Origin: Anaerolineaceae bacterium
GTDB taxonomy: Bacteria > Chloroflexota > Anaerolineae > Aggregatilineales > Phototrophicaceae
Length of the DNA stretch: 64,000 nucleotides
Direction: 5' to 3'
NCBI GenBank assembly: GCA_002699585.1
Contig: PABP01000036.1
Span: 372,788-436,787 of the forward strand
The notes beneath the pieces are model-generated. The model was given only the letters and a program-made list of their open reading frames with translations, was not told where the DNA came from and ran no database searches. Positions 50,697-60,261 of this stretch are shown here, one piece after another. Made by a program: the position numbers and the translations under genes. Every line of letters starts with the position of its first letter. Position 1 is the first letter of the stretch.

Positions 50697-51635
50697 CTAG
50701 CTGTCTTCTGACGCCAGTTCGGCTAGCTGCTGATTCAGACCGAGTGAATCATATAGCCACCATTCTTCAACTATTTTGCCATCTTCAATTCGGTCCACGT
50801 TTACGCCGCCAACCAGGACTTGGTCCTCAACAAATGTCAGGGTAAATGTGTATACAACCAGATCACCCTCGGCGAAGTATGTGATGTCAATTGCTTTATG
50901 ATCGGGGAAATTCGTTTGGATGTCGATCAGCATTTCCACAGCTTCATCTACGGTAAGGTCAGCACCTATATCGTGTATTACGGCATCGTCTGCGAAGCCG
51001 GAGAAATGGCCCGGAATATCATGAGCGTTTAGCAGGTCGCCAAGGCCAGCAACCATCATTTTGTTTTCTTCGGCTGTGGTTGTTGCTTCTCCCAGGGCGA
51101 TGTCCCAGGGAACATCTGGCAAAATCTCGTCTTCTGAAGGCATGAAGCCCATTTGCAGCATGAAAGGCGTAGCATCATAGAGGACCCACAATTCAGCAAT
51201 CTTGCCTTCCTCAAAACGGTAAATCTCCACACCATTGACACGAACCTCTTCACCAGTCGGTGGCTGTCCGTTGAATTCATTCTCGAATACACCACCCCAG
51301 TTGTCATCTACAACAAGATAATCGCCATCCATCAGCAGGATGTGATGGTCCATCGTGTACTCAGGAAATGTTATACTGGACCCCACAATCCAGCCTGCAA
51401 CATACGCCTCGCGGTTTTGGGGTGGATAACCCCAGGAATGCATGACAAAGTCATCGGCAAGTATCTCTTCGACAATGTCGAAATTCCAACCTTGCCATAG
51501 TTCTTTATCAAAACGTTCCCAGACGGCGATCATCGCATCACGATCCATCTCTGTGTCCTGGGCGAACGAAGCTAATGACAGTACCATAAGCAGCAGGGTT
51601 GCCATAACCAGCACAAACCTATAACGATTTAACAT
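50697..51635 (-). CDS. Secreted protein with two SnoaL-like (NTF2-fold) domains
   Basis: The 312-aa protein has a signal peptide (FVLVMATLLLMVLSLASFAQ) and two NTF2-fold domains: about 40-170 (WQGWNFDIVEEILADDFVMHS) and 190-305 (MMVAGLGDLLNAHD, DDAVIHDI). Both resemble SnoaL/ester-cyclase-type proteins, with conserved His and Trp at the expected places. Whether it is catalytic cannot be told. Monocistronic, divergent from the DAO oxidase. Confidence 0.85.
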   Translation of the reverse strand: MLNRYRFVLVMATLLLMVLSLASFAQDTEMDRDAMIAVWERFDKELWQGWNFDIVEEILADDFVMHSWGYPPQNREAYVAGWIVGSSITFPEYTMDHHILLMDGDYLVVDDNWGGVFENEFNGQPPTGEEVRVNGVEIYRFEEGKIAELWVLYDATPFMLQMGFMPSEDEILPDVPWDIALGEATTTAEENKMMVAGLGDLLNAHDIPGHFSGFADDAVIHDIGADLTVDEAVEMLIDIQTNFPDHKAIDITYFAEGDLVVYTFTLTFVEDQVLVGGVNVDRIEDGKIVEEWWLYDSLGLNQQLAELASEDS

Positions 51636-52032
51636 AGCTCAAACCTCCCAGTAATCTCTGATTGACCGAACGGAGCAGGAGTCACCATGTTTCAATGTCG
51701 TGTGTGGCTATGTTGGACTTATGGAGAGTGTCCCTGAGTCCGTTTGCTTGTTGGTTGCATCCTGATCGCGCAGAGGGGGTGGGATGGATGCTGACTGCCG
51801 GGAAGGAAGATTGCGGTGCCGTCCACAGTGGTCAAGACGTGGAGAGAATTACTGTATCCGGTGAAGCGCCAACAAACACTCGATCAAGAGCATTTCTATG
51901 GCATGCTCATTTTTAGTATAGAAATAAAGCATGTCATAATATAGTGACGAATATCACAATCGATTAACATCTCGTATTTATAAGCTTTACTATGAATTTT
52001 GCTAACTTAATCTACAGAAAAAGAGCAAGTCT
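51636..52032. other. Divergent promoter region, no gene seen
   Basis: The 397-bp gap between the divergent SnoaL-like and DAO oxidase genes holds the promoters of both. The part next to the oxidase is AT-rich. I find no convincing gene, terminator or long inverted repeat here. Confidence 0.5.
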
Positions 52033-53178
52033 ATGACTGTTTCTCATTGGCAAACCGATGTCCCCAGGCCGACCGAAGATGTGGATGTGCTGGTGGTTGG
52101 TGCGGGTTTGATTGGCTGCGCGGCGGCGTTCATTGCCCATGACGCCGGACATGATGTCACGCTGGTGGATGCCCGCGACCTGGCACATGGGGCTAGTGGG
52201 CGCAATGCCGGGTTCATGATTAGCGGCCTGGATAGCTATTATCATCGGGCGGTGGAGCGCTACGGCGAGGCCGTCGTACGCGAGATGTGGGCGCTGTCTA
52301 AAGAGAGCATCGCTTTCTGGCGGGGCATCGTGGAAAAAGCCGGGGATGTTCCCTATGAGCAGTGTGGGTCGCTGTTGCTAGCAGAAAGCGAAGCCGAGGC
52401 CGCAGAACTGGCCTTAGCGGCAAAGGCACTGGACACAGCGGGGTTCTCGGCGATCTATCACGATCATGACCCACTGGGGCGCGGCTATCATGCAGCTATC
52501 GAACAGCCAGATGATGGGGCTGTGCAGCCCGTCGCCCTGACACGCGCCCTGCTCCGTCTGAGCCAAGCACGGCTGGTCAGCAGCAATCCGGTATATGCTA
52601 TCGAACAGGGTCAACCGGATATAGTGACAGTCTATGCGGAAAAAGCGATCTACAAAGCGCGTTACGTCATGCTGTGTACCAATGCCTATTCCCCTTTTCT
52701 GGATGACTATTTCGTGGGGCGCATTTTGCCGACACGGGCACAGTGTCTGGTCACGGAGCCGCTGCCGGAGCGCGTGATGGATCATGTCGGCTACAGTCGC
52801 TATGGTTATATGTACTATCGCCACACGTTTGATAATCGCTTTTTGATTGGTGGCGCGCGCGATCTGTTCACCGCAGAAGAAGCCGATACCAGCGAAGATC
52901 GTCTGAACCCACATGTGCAGTCAGCGCTGGATGCCTATCTCAAGCATTACTTCACAGATGTAACTGCCCCAGTAGCACGGCGCTGGTCGGGCATTATGGG
53001 CTTCAGCGTGGATGGTCTACCACAGGTGGGGACGCTGCCCGGTAAGCCGCGCGTGGCCTATGCAGTCGGCTTCACCGGACATGGCATCTCGCTGGGTGCG
53101 ATGACGGCCCAGCGCGGCATCGACCACCTGCTAACCGGAGCCAATCCGGGGGCGATTGCGGCCAGTCGGCTGGATTGA
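52033..53178 (+). CDS. FAD-dependent oxidoreductase, DAO family
   Basis: The 381-aa flavoprotein has an N-terminal FAD motif DVLVVGAGLIGCAAA (17-31), VDARDLAHGASGRNAGFMI (45-63) and a C-terminal MGFSVDGLPQVG and GFTGHGISLGAMTAQ. Such enzymes oxidise glycine, sarcosine, D-amino acids or related amines. Its partner gene follows 16 bp later. No signal peptide. The precise substrate is not readable. Confidence 0.88.
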   Translation: MTVSHWQTDVPRPTEDVDVLVVGAGLIGCAAAFIAHDAGHDVTLVDARDLAHGASGRNAGFMISGLDSYYHRAVERYGEAVVREMWALSKESIAFWRGIVEKAGDVPYEQCGSLLLAESEAEAAELALAAKALDTAGFSAIYHDHDPLGRGYHAAIEQPDDGAVQPVALTRALLRLSQARLVSSNPVYAIEQGQPDIVTVYAEKAIYKARYVMLCTNAYSPFLDDYFVGRILPTRAQCLVTEPLPERVMDHVGYSRYGYMYYRHTFDNRFLIGGARDLFTAEEADTSEDRLNPHVQSALDAYLKHYFTDVTAPVARRWSGIMGFSVDGLPQVGTLPGKPRVAYAVGFTGHGISLGAMTAQRGIDHLLTGANPGAIAASRLD

Positions 53179-53194
53179 AGATCGGAGAAACACC

Positions 53195-53413
53195 ATGCGA
53201 GACGAAGACGTCTGGTTCAATGAAAACGAATATCCCGATGACGAAGACATCGCCGAATTCGGTGATGATGCTCCGGTGGATTATGATCCGCTGACGATTG
53301 GCTATCTGGGTGACGCCCGTCCCCGATTCTGGACGGCAGGTCGCATTGCGTTGCTCATTGTGGTGCTGTTTCTGCTATTCGCACTGCTGCTATCATTGGT
53401 GCGATTGTCTTAA
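53195..53413 (+). CDS. Small acidic single-pass membrane protein
   Basis: The 72-aa protein has a strongly acidic N-terminus (DEDVWFNENEYPDDEDIAEF) and one transmembrane helix near the C-terminus (IALLIVVLFLLFALLLSLV). The start is ATG at 53195, preceded by CGGAG; the longer frame from 53156 lacks one. It is probably translated with the DAO gene 16 bp upstream. Unknown function. Confidence 0.75.
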   Translation: MRDEDVWFNENEYPDDEDIAEFGDDAPVDYDPLTIGYLGDARPRFWTAGRIALLIVVLFLLFALLLSLVRLS

Positions 53414-53468
53414 AATATACAGTTTTTATAGCCTGCTATCCGTTTACAACAACTGTAATCACAACTGC

Positions 53469-53496
53469 TTGACATATTCTAAAAGTGGAATATAAT
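53469..53496 (+). promoter_or_regulatory. Sigma-70-type promoter of padR gene
   Basis: TTGACA (53469-53474) and TATAAT (53491-53496) are perfect consensus hexamers with a 16-bp spacer. A start near 53504 would give a short leader to the PadR gene at 53553. Confidence 0.75.
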
Positions 53497-53525
53497 CTGA
53501 TTATCATATGATATAAGTGGAATAT
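53483..53525 (+). promoter_or_regulatory. Direct repeat and palindrome over the padR promoter
   Basis: AAGTGGAATAT occurs at 53483-53493, overlapping the -10, and again at 53515-53525, three helical turns apart. Between them is the perfect palindrome TATCATATGATA (53502-53513). This is a likely PadR autoregulatory site; inferred. Confidence 0.55.
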
Positions 53526-53552
53526 GACGTCACCCGCTGAGAGTACGACCTT

Positions 53553-54101
53553 ATGTTGAAGAACATCTTGCTCGGTATTTTGAATTACAGCCCGATGACA
53601 GGCTACGATGTCAAGCAGTTCATTGATGGCTCGACATCACACTTCTGGTATGCACAAACCAGCCAGATCTACCGTACGCTCGATCAATTGGAGGAGGCTG
53701 GTTGCCTGACTTCGGTCATTGAGCATCAAGATACCAAGCCCAGCAAACGTATCTACCACATCACTGACAAAGGCCGTGAAACGCTTTCAGCATGGTTGCA
53801 TAACCCGCTGGATCGCATTCCAAGTGCCAAAAATGAACTGCTGGTGTTTTTGTTCTTCGCTGGTCAACTTGATAAGGACACCCTGCTCGATCAACTCAGA
53901 TTGCAGCGCAAGCTGTATCTGGAAAAGCAGGGTGACTACGATGCCGCAACGGGTTTCATCGAAGAGGCCGTTAAAGAGCAGCCGCAACTGGCGCGCGATG
54001 CTCGCCTGTGGGAAGCTACACGGCGCTTCGGCCAGATCAGCCGACAGGCATATATGCAATGGCTGGATGAAACCATCGCCATGATTGAGGAAGATTTTTA
54101 G
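53553..54101 (+). CDS. PadR family transcriptional regulator
   Basis: The 182-aa protein has the PadR winged helix (about 1-85: ILGILNYSPMTGYDVKQFID, SQIYRTLDQLEEAG, KRIYHITDKGRETL) and a helical dimerisation domain (about 90-182). It is a VirR/PadR-s1 form by length. Such proteins repress nearby genes and respond to phenolic or lipophilic compounds. The CPBP protease 80 bp downstream is the likely target besides itself. Confidence 0.9.
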   Translation: MLKNILLGILNYSPMTGYDVKQFIDGSTSHFWYAQTSQIYRTLDQLEEAGCLTSVIEHQDTKPSKRIYHITDKGRETLSAWLHNPLDRIPSAKNELLVFLFFAGQLDKDTLLDQLRLQRKLYLEKQGDYDAATGFIEEAVKEQPQLARDARLWEATRRFGQISRQAYMQWLDETIAMIEEDF

Positions 54102-54181
54102 TTCGCTCACTCTCGGTCGCTCGTTATGAGTGCATCATACGAGTGCACCATCCTAATGTGAATACAAATAGGGGCTGAATC

Positions 54182-54913
54182 ATGTCTCAGAATACGCTCG
54201 AACTCAGCCGACTGCCAAGCCGCAGTTGGATCGGATTAGCTTTGGTTGCTATCGGTGTGGCGGCCTTCTTCGTCGTCGATCAGGTCATCGTACCCGCACT
54301 GGGCATCACCCTGCTGGATACACCCGAGTTGAATGACATCCTGCTCTATCAGATGACAATGCTGGGCCTGACTATCATCTTCCTGGCGCTGATGACTGTA
54401 ATTTTTAGAGAGACTTTTTGGCGCTATATCCGCTTTGGTGATATGCGCACTGTCCCAGAACCTATTCGTTGGTTGGGCATTAACGAAAGGGATACATGGG
54501 TCAATGTGGGCATCACCTTCACGCTGATTGTCTCGATTGGTACGGCTATCTTCATGTTCATCGGCCTGGAAGGCGATCTGTCGCGGCTGAACTTCAGCTA
54601 TCTGGGGCTGGCGATTGTTTTCGCGTTCAGCAACAGCTTCATCGAAGAAGCCATTACCCGCCTGGGTGTGGTCGTCAGCCTGGATGGCGTACTGCAACCT
54701 AAGCACATTGCCATCATCTCCGGCCTGATTTTCGGCATTCCGCACTTTTTCGGCGTACCGGGTGGACCAGTTGGCTCGCTGATGGCCGGGTTCATGGGCT
54801 GGTTCCTTGCCAAGTCCATACTGGAAACACGCGGCGTGTTCTGGGCGTGGTTCATCCACTTCTTGCAAGATGTCATCATCTTTGTGGTGATGGCCAGTAT
54901 GCTCATAGGATAG
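54182..54913 (+). CDS. CPBP family intramembrane metalloprotease
   Basis: The 243-aa protein has about seven hydrophobic helices and the three CPBP motifs: E-E-x-x-x-R in FIEEAITRLG (about 157-166), FGIPHF (with the metal His) and HFLQD near the C-terminus. These are the CAAX/Abi type of membrane protease. It lies 80 bp after PadR on the same strand and is probably regulated by it. Substrate unknown. Confidence 0.85.
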   Translation: MSQNTLELSRLPSRSWIGLALVAIGVAAFFVVDQVIVPALGITLLDTPELNDILLYQMTMLGLTIIFLALMTVIFRETFWRYIRFGDMRTVPEPIRWLGINERDTWVNVGITFTLIVSIGTAIFMFIGLEGDLSRLNFSYLGLAIVFAFSNSFIEEAITRLGVVVSLDGVLQPKHIAIISGLIFGIPHFFGVPGGPVGSLMAGFMGWFLAKSILETRGVFWAWFIHFLQDVIIFVVMASMLIG

Positions 54914-55015
54914 ACGAACACGTTTATGGTCCCGTTTTGGGTAGCCCAATTGGTAGCCTAAAGTGGGACCATCATGTATGGTCTATCGCATACTCGCTTT
55001 AGCAGGATTTTGGCT

Positions 55016-56269
55016 ATGCCGATACATGATGCTTATCGCCAGCGCTTGTACCCTAACCTCGCCCAGATCGCGGCACACTTTGGTACGCCGTTCCACATTT
55101 ATGACGAAGCAGGCATTCGCCAGACGGTACGCGACCTGTATACGGCCTTCGAGGGGTTGCCATTTCAGGAATTTTTCGCAGTCAAAGCGCTGCCTAACCC
55201 ACAGATACTAGGCATTCTCAATCAAGAGGGCTGCGGCTTCGATTGCAGCTCTGTGCCGGAGCTGATACTGGCGCGGCAGGTAGGCGCACAACCGGGAAGC
55301 ATCTTTTTCACCAGCAATAACACCACGCAGTCAGAATTCGCTATTGCCCAGGCAGATGGTGGGTCGTATCTCAATCTGGATGACATCAGCCTGCTGAACC
55401 GTGTGCCAACAAAACCGGAGGTCGTCGCGTTCCGTATGAACCCTGGCAGTGATATGGGCAATGCCATCATTGGCAAGCCAGAAGTCTCCAAGTTTGGCAT
55501 CCCGCGGGAAAAGCTGGTCGATGCCTATCGACAGGCGCAGTCGCAGGGCATTAAGCGCTTTGGCCTGCACCAGATGGTCGTTTCCAATGAGTTAGATGCC
55601 GAGGTGCTGCTGGCCTCAACCAAGCTACTGTGTGACGTCGCGCGACAATTGCAAGACGAACTGGACATCGCGCTGGAATTCATCAATATCGGTGGTGGAC
55701 TGGGCATCCCCTATGAACCCACTCAGAAGCCGCTGAACCTGGCACAACTGGCGACAGGTCTGCGTGAACTATGGCACGACTTCCCGCAGACGAAGCTGTT
55801 TATGGAGTCGGGGCGGTATGTGACCGGGCCACATGGGGTACTGGTGACGCGCGTCATCACGCTCAAAGACAGCTATCGCCGTTACGTGGGCGTGGATGCC
55901 AGTATGCCCGCCCTGATGCGCCCCGGCATGTATGGCGCTTATCATCACATTGAGGTGCATGATGCCGCAACCGATAGTGCACTAGAGATGGTGGATGTGG
56001 TCGGCAGCCTGTGCGAGAACAACGACAAGTTCGCTGTGCAGCGTCCGCTGCCAACCGTCAAATTGGGTGATTTGCTGGTGATTCAGGATACAGGGGCGCA
56101 TGGTCATTCGATGGGCTTCAACTATAACGGGCGTTTGCGTCCACAGGAACTGCTGCTGCGTGCCGATGGTTCCGTTGAGCGCATCCGCCGTGCGGAAACG
56201 CTCTCAGACTACTTTGCGACACTGGCGCACGTTGAGGCCGATCCGTATCAGCCGCCGCAAACCCCTTAA
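55016..56269 (+). CDS. lysA: Diaminopimelate decarboxylase
   Basis: The 417-aa fold-type III PLP enzyme makes lysine from meso-diaminopimelate. Lys57 in FFAVKALPNP is the PLP lysine. Also seen are GGGLGIPY, ESGRYVTGPHGVL, GSLCENNDKF (the specificity segment) and ATGAHGHS-like DTGAHGHSMGFNYN. The start at 55016 is preferred because AGGA lies upstream and the N-terminus then matches the family; ATG at 54974 is in frame and preceded by GGGA. A carboxynorspermidine decarboxylase is a less likely alternative. Confidence 0.85.
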   Translation: MPIHDAYRQRLYPNLAQIAAHFGTPFHIYDEAGIRQTVRDLYTAFEGLPFQEFFAVKALPNPQILGILNQEGCGFDCSSVPELILARQVGAQPGSIFFTSNNTTQSEFAIAQADGGSYLNLDDISLLNRVPTKPEVVAFRMNPGSDMGNAIIGKPEVSKFGIPREKLVDAYRQAQSQGIKRFGLHQMVVSNELDAEVLLASTKLLCDVARQLQDELDIALEFINIGGGLGIPYEPTQKPLNLAQLATGLRELWHDFPQTKLFMESGRYVTGPHGVLVTRVITLKDSYRRYVGVDASMPALMRPGMYGAYHHIEVHDAATDSALEMVDVVGSLCENNDKFAVQRPLPTVKLGDLLVIQDTGAHGHSMGFNYNGRLRPQELLLRADGSVERIRRAETLSDYFATLAHVEADPYQPPQTP

Positions 56270-56476
56270 CCCCTAAAACGTGGTTCCGGCTGGCCATGAC
56301 AACCCACACCGCAACTTTGTTTTCTCCATGATTAGAGGAACGTTCTACTAATCCTTTGATCCTATACTCAGGCTATATTCATAGACAAATGTATAAAAAT
56401 AAGGGGCGCGCTCTAATTAATCACAATTTATACACGCCATAACGCATAACTTTGGCTATGAGAGGAACAAAGGCAT

Positions 56477-57655
56477 ATGGTGAAGAAAACGGTTTTGCTG
56501 GTCATGAGTCTGTTGCTGCTGGTGCTGCCTGCTCTGGCACAGAGTGAAGACATGTCAGAACCTCAGATTTCGTACATGGTCTGCGATTGGGGCCTGGTGA
56601 CGATTGAAGAATCAACAGAACAGGGCCCCATCTTTATCGAAATTACATCACCTGAAGACTACAGTGCCGTAGAAGGCATATCCTTCACCGTCTCCGGCAC
56701 AGGCGCCGGGCTGTTTGAAGGCAACGTAGTCGTTGAAATTTCTGGTCCAGATGGCGACGTACTGTTTGAAGCCCCTACGGTTTTACAAGCGGAAGAAATG
56801 GGTGCGGTTGGCGATTGGTCGATCAATATCGACCTGGGCGAATTGGAAAGCAACACTCGGATTTTTGTGCGTGCGTATTCGACATCGCCCGAAGATGGCT
56901 CCACGATTGCCTTTGACAGCCTGCGCCTGAACGCCAACAGCGAATTCGGGTTGCGTTATGTCGACATCACTACGCCGTACTTTGGTGCTGGCGTCAACAC
57001 ATCGCCCTTACTCATCGAAGGTATGGCTGGCGGCGCCTTTGAGAACAACATCGTCATCGAAGTACGGAATTTTGAGACAAAAGAAATCCTGGCAGAAACA
57101 CCCGCCACCGTCGAGACAGAAGATTTCGCTGGTAGTGGCCCCTTCTCAGCCGAAGTCACCATTGAAGCCGAACCTGGGCAGGCCATCGAGGTCTATGCTT
57201 ACCAACCATCTGTTGCCGATGGTGAAGAAGTGGAAATCTCCGACATTGAATTTGCGATTGTTTCCCCACTTGCCCAGAGTTATGACCGTATTCTGATTTT
57301 GCAGCGCGATGATCCCATCCTGGGTGCTGAAGAGATGTGCGCTGTTGCTGAAGCCGAGTTCGACAACACGAATACGGATATGCTGGTGATTAACGATGTG
57401 GCTGTGCTGTCAACACGGTCGATGATGCCGCTGGTGACTGTATCCATTGATGCGGCTGGCTCGTCGAATTGTGCGGCACCTCTGCGCACGCGCGTCACCC
57501 ACGATGGCGATGGCTTCGCTATCGAAGTCTATCGTGACACGACTGAGCCAGTCCCCTGCACGATGGATCTTGCGCCAATTCCAGTTCGGGTGTCGTTGGG
57601 TACGCTACCCAATCCTGATTACACCATCACAGTTAACGGCGAAGCCGTGGAGTAG
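56477..57655 (+). CDS. Secreted protein with two Gmad2-like immunoglobulin domains
   Basis: The 392-aa protein has a signal peptide (VLLVMSLLLLVLPALAQ) and two Gmad2-type Ig-like domains (about 55-155: FIEITSPEDYSAVEGISFTV; 160-265: VDITTPYFGAGVNTSPLLI). A cysteine-containing C-terminal part (about 270-392) is unassigned. Gmad2 domains occur in germination and envelope proteins; here a surface role is inferred. It is followed by the serine hydrolase with only 3 bp between genes, so they form one unit. Confidence 0.85.
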   Translation: MVKKTVLLVMSLLLLVLPALAQSEDMSEPQISYMVCDWGLVTIEESTEQGPIFIEITSPEDYSAVEGISFTVSGTGAGLFEGNVVVEISGPDGDVLFEAPTVLQAEEMGAVGDWSINIDLGELESNTRIFVRAYSTSPEDGSTIAFDSLRLNANSEFGLRYVDITTPYFGAGVNTSPLLIEGMAGGAFENNIVIEVRNFETKEILAETPATVETEDFAGSGPFSAEVTIEAEPGQAIEVYAYQPSVADGEEVEISDIEFAIVSPLAQSYDRILILQRDDPILGAEEMCAVAEAEFDNTNTDMLVINDVAVLSTRSMMPLVTVSIDAAGSSNCAAPLRTRVTHDGDGFAIEVYRDTTEPVPCTMDLAPIPVRVSLGTLPNPDYTITVNGEAVE

Positions 57656-57658
57656 ATT

Positions 57659-59218
57659 ATGAGTAAGCAAATACGCCTCATTTTGACCTTAGTCGCTACG
57701 ATGGTGTTCGCTTTTGTGGGCACCACATGGGCGCAAGACAGCGAACTACCACCGCCACCGGATGATCTTGCAGAACAACTCGATGCACTGTTAGAGACGT
57801 TCTACACGGGCGAAAACAACTATGGCACCGGCGCTGTCCTGCTGGTGCAGGGACCCGACTGGCAATATGCGAAGGCAGCAGGCGTCACCGCTGTCGATAG
57901 CGACGAGCCGGTCACGACGGATATGAAGTTCCAGATTGGTAGCAATACCAAGATGATGACATCGACCATCATCCTGCAATTGCACGAAGAAGGCTTGCTG
58001 GATGTTGATGACCCGATGAGCCAGTACCTACCGGATGCCGCCGCACGTATTCCATATGGGGAAAATGTCACGATCCGTATGTTGCTGAAGCACCATTCCG
58101 GTATCTGGGATTATGTCGATGGCACCAAAACGCCGGAGGTGCTGCAAGATGGCCTCTTCTGGCAGGCGCTTGCTGGTGACATCGAGCAAGGATACACCCC
58201 TGAAGAATTGGTGGACTTCATCGTCGAAAATGGTACCCCTTCCTTTGAACCTGACAGCAACAACGAAATGGGTGATCCCAACTTCCAATACGACAACTCT
58301 GGGTATCTGCTGCTGGGTATGATTATCGAAGCGGTCACAGGGGAAAACGTAGAGGATGTTTTTGCCGAGCGTATCTTCGAACCATTGGGTATGGAAGATA
58401 CGTACTTCGAAACAGGCGTCGCACCAGAGGGCATGACCCCACGCGGCTATTATCAGGGCCAGGACACTACCGATTTCAATCTGTCTATGGCCTGGACAGC
58501 GGGGGCCGTCATTTCCACACCAGAAGATATGGCGATCTTTATCCAAGCCTTGCTAAACGGCGAACTATACGATGACCCGGCAACATTGGATTTGATGAAA
58601 TCTGATCCGCAGATGTTTGCGCCAACGGGTGGCAACTATGCGATGGGATTACAAGACAAGTCCTACGGCAGCGATCTGTGGGGACATGGTGGCCAAACGC
58701 TGGCGTTTGAGTCCGACGTCGCCTACAGTGTGCCCGATGACATCGCCATCGTCGCCTGGGCCAATACGGCTGAAAGCCCGGTTGCAGGGGCGGCTTCAAG
58801 CGTCGCTACGATCCTCAACCCGCCGCCTGATATTCCCCCACCGATGTCGATTAATGACATTGTCGGTATGACGATTGCTTTGCAGCAATATCATGCCACA
58901 GATGATGCTGCCAATATGACGAGCATCGCAACGCCTGAGACCTACACTGTCACATTTAGCGAAGATGGCGAATTAACCATCCAAGCGGACTGCAACCAGG
59001 TGACGGGAACGTACGTGGCAGATGGCAACAATTTGTCAATCGATCTGGGAGCCTCAACCCTAGCGGAATGTGGGCCAGATTCGCATTCTGGAAATTTCCT
59101 GAGTTACCTGGGTAGCGCAGAGGCGATGGCCGTTTACCTGGGTGATGACAGCACAACCATCAACGTGCTCATCATTTCGTCAGAAGGTTCCCTGCAATTT
59201 ACTGCGACAGGGGAATAG
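57659..59218 (+). CDS. Class C serine hydrolase fused to META domain
   Basis: The 519-aa protein has a signal peptide (LTLVATMVFAFVGTTWAQ), a class C beta-lactamase-like domain (about 35-390) with Ser95-x-x-Lys98 (GSNTKMM), a Y-x-N in FQYDNSGYLL and WGHGGQTLAF, then a META/HslJ-like domain (about 400-519) with DCNQVTGTYVADGN. META domains are usually separate lipoproteins; here the domain rides on the hydrolase. Translationally linked to the Gmad2 protein upstream. Substrate unknown. Confidence 0.88.
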   Translation: MSKQIRLILTLVATMVFAFVGTTWAQDSELPPPPDDLAEQLDALLETFYTGENNYGTGAVLLVQGPDWQYAKAAGVTAVDSDEPVTTDMKFQIGSNTKMMTSTIILQLHEEGLLDVDDPMSQYLPDAAARIPYGENVTIRMLLKHHSGIWDYVDGTKTPEVLQDGLFWQALAGDIEQGYTPEELVDFIVENGTPSFEPDSNNEMGDPNFQYDNSGYLLLGMIIEAVTGENVEDVFAERIFEPLGMEDTYFETGVAPEGMTPRGYYQGQDTTDFNLSMAWTAGAVISTPEDMAIFIQALLNGELYDDPATLDLMKSDPQMFAPTGGNYAMGLQDKSYGSDLWGHGGQTLAFESDVAYSVPDDIAIVAWANTAESPVAGAASSVATILNPPPDIPPPMSINDIVGMTIALQQYHATDDAANMTSIATPETYTVTFSEDGELTIQADCNQVTGTYVADGNNLSIDLGASTLAECGPDSHSGNFLSYLGSAEAMAVYLGDDSTTINVLIISSEGSLQFTATGE

Positions 59219-59299
59219 TTTCGTTCGTTATCGGGTAGGTAGCTAACGTCACCTATCCGTTTCGAAAACACTTAAGTTAGCTGGGGTTAGGAGAAAATA

Positions 59300-59884
59300 A
59301 TGGGTATTTTAACTGGTCTCATTTTGCTCGTCATTGGTTTAATCGCGTGCTTCTTCGGGAAGCGCTACTATCGTTTGGTGCTGGCGCTGGTCGGTTTTGT
59401 GATTGGTTACTATGCAGCAAGCGCCGTATTGGTCGGACAAGGGGATGCCGTTCAGCTCATCGCTTCTGTCGTTGCCGGCGTGGTTGTCGGCTTCTTGTTC
59501 TGGACGTTCTACAAGATGGCCTACGTCTTGTTCGGTATTTTCCTCGGATTGACTATAGCAGCCATTATCGGGCGATCCTTCAACCTGGATGGAACCGTGT
59601 ACCTTATCCTGGCTGTGGTACTGGCTATTGTCGGCGCGTTCCTGGGGTCCGCCATTGCCGATCTGATGATCCGGTTGAGCACGGCATTTGGTGGTGCAAC
59701 CCAGATCGTGGCCGGGGTGGCGGCTATCGCGACCGCTCTGAACATTTCACTGCCACTAGCGGACCCGATGCATGGTGGCGCGACGACCGAAAGTGCATCC
59801 GGCATTATCACTCTCGTGGCGGTGATTATCTTGGGCGTCATCGGTTTCCTGTTCCAAACGAGAAATGACCCAGATACCGCATAG
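59300..59884 (+). CDS. DUF4203-like multi-pass membrane protein
   Basis: The 194-aa protein is nearly all hydrophobic, with six or seven helices, starting LTGLILLVIGLIACFFGKRYY. It resembles the DUF4203/TMEM198 type, whose role in bacteria is unknown. GGAG precedes the ATG. A strong terminator follows. Confidence 0.8.
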   Translation: MGILTGLILLVIGLIACFFGKRYYRLVLALVGFVIGYYAASAVLVGQGDAVQLIASVVAGVVVGFLFWTFYKMAYVLFGIFLGLTIAAIIGRSFNLDGTVYLILAVVLAIVGAFLGSAIADLMIRLSTAFGGATQIVAGVAAIATALNISLPLADPMHGGATTESASGIITLVAVIILGVIGFLFQTRNDPDTA

Positions 59885-59895
59885 ACTCAAATAAC

Positions 59896-59932
59896 AATAG
59901 GTGCTGACGGTTGTGTCAGCACCTATTTTTTT
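59896..59932 (+). terminator. Strong rho-independent terminator
   Basis: AATAGGTGCTGAC (59896-59908) and GTCAGCACCTATT (59915-59927) are perfect complements around a 6-nt loop, with T tract to 59932. It ends the transcript of the DUF4203 gene. Confidence 0.92.
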
Positions 59933-60065
59933 ATTGTGCCCCCACAATCCTCTGTACAGCGACCGACCCACTGCGTGATGACGTCTACTGCTATCATGGC
60001 TCTAGCATGTCTTCAGTTGTTGTTCTGCGGCCCTCAGCAGGAATATTTCAGGATGGGCAATTCAT

Positions 60066-60094
60066 TTGACACAAGGATGGCAATAGGCTAAATT
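60066..60094 (+). promoter_or_regulatory. Possible promoter of the SorC-type regulator
   Basis: TTGACA (60066-60071) and TAAATT (60089-60094) are 17 bp apart in the 377-bp gap before the regulator. The leader also carries CTGTTCACTT (near 60146) and CTGTTCGTGT (near 60203), possible half-sites. No gene is seen in the gap. Confidence 0.35.
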
Positions 60095-60261
60095 TCTAGT
60101 TGAAAGTGTATTCATATTAGAATATATATCGGTGTGAAACTACTGTTCACTTGTAATGGTATTGAAGCACTTCGAACAGGGGCGTGTGTATGTTTGAAAA
60201 AACTGTTCGTGTGTGAGTTGGACTGCCATCTAACAGCCTCATTTAAAAGTGAAAATTAACG

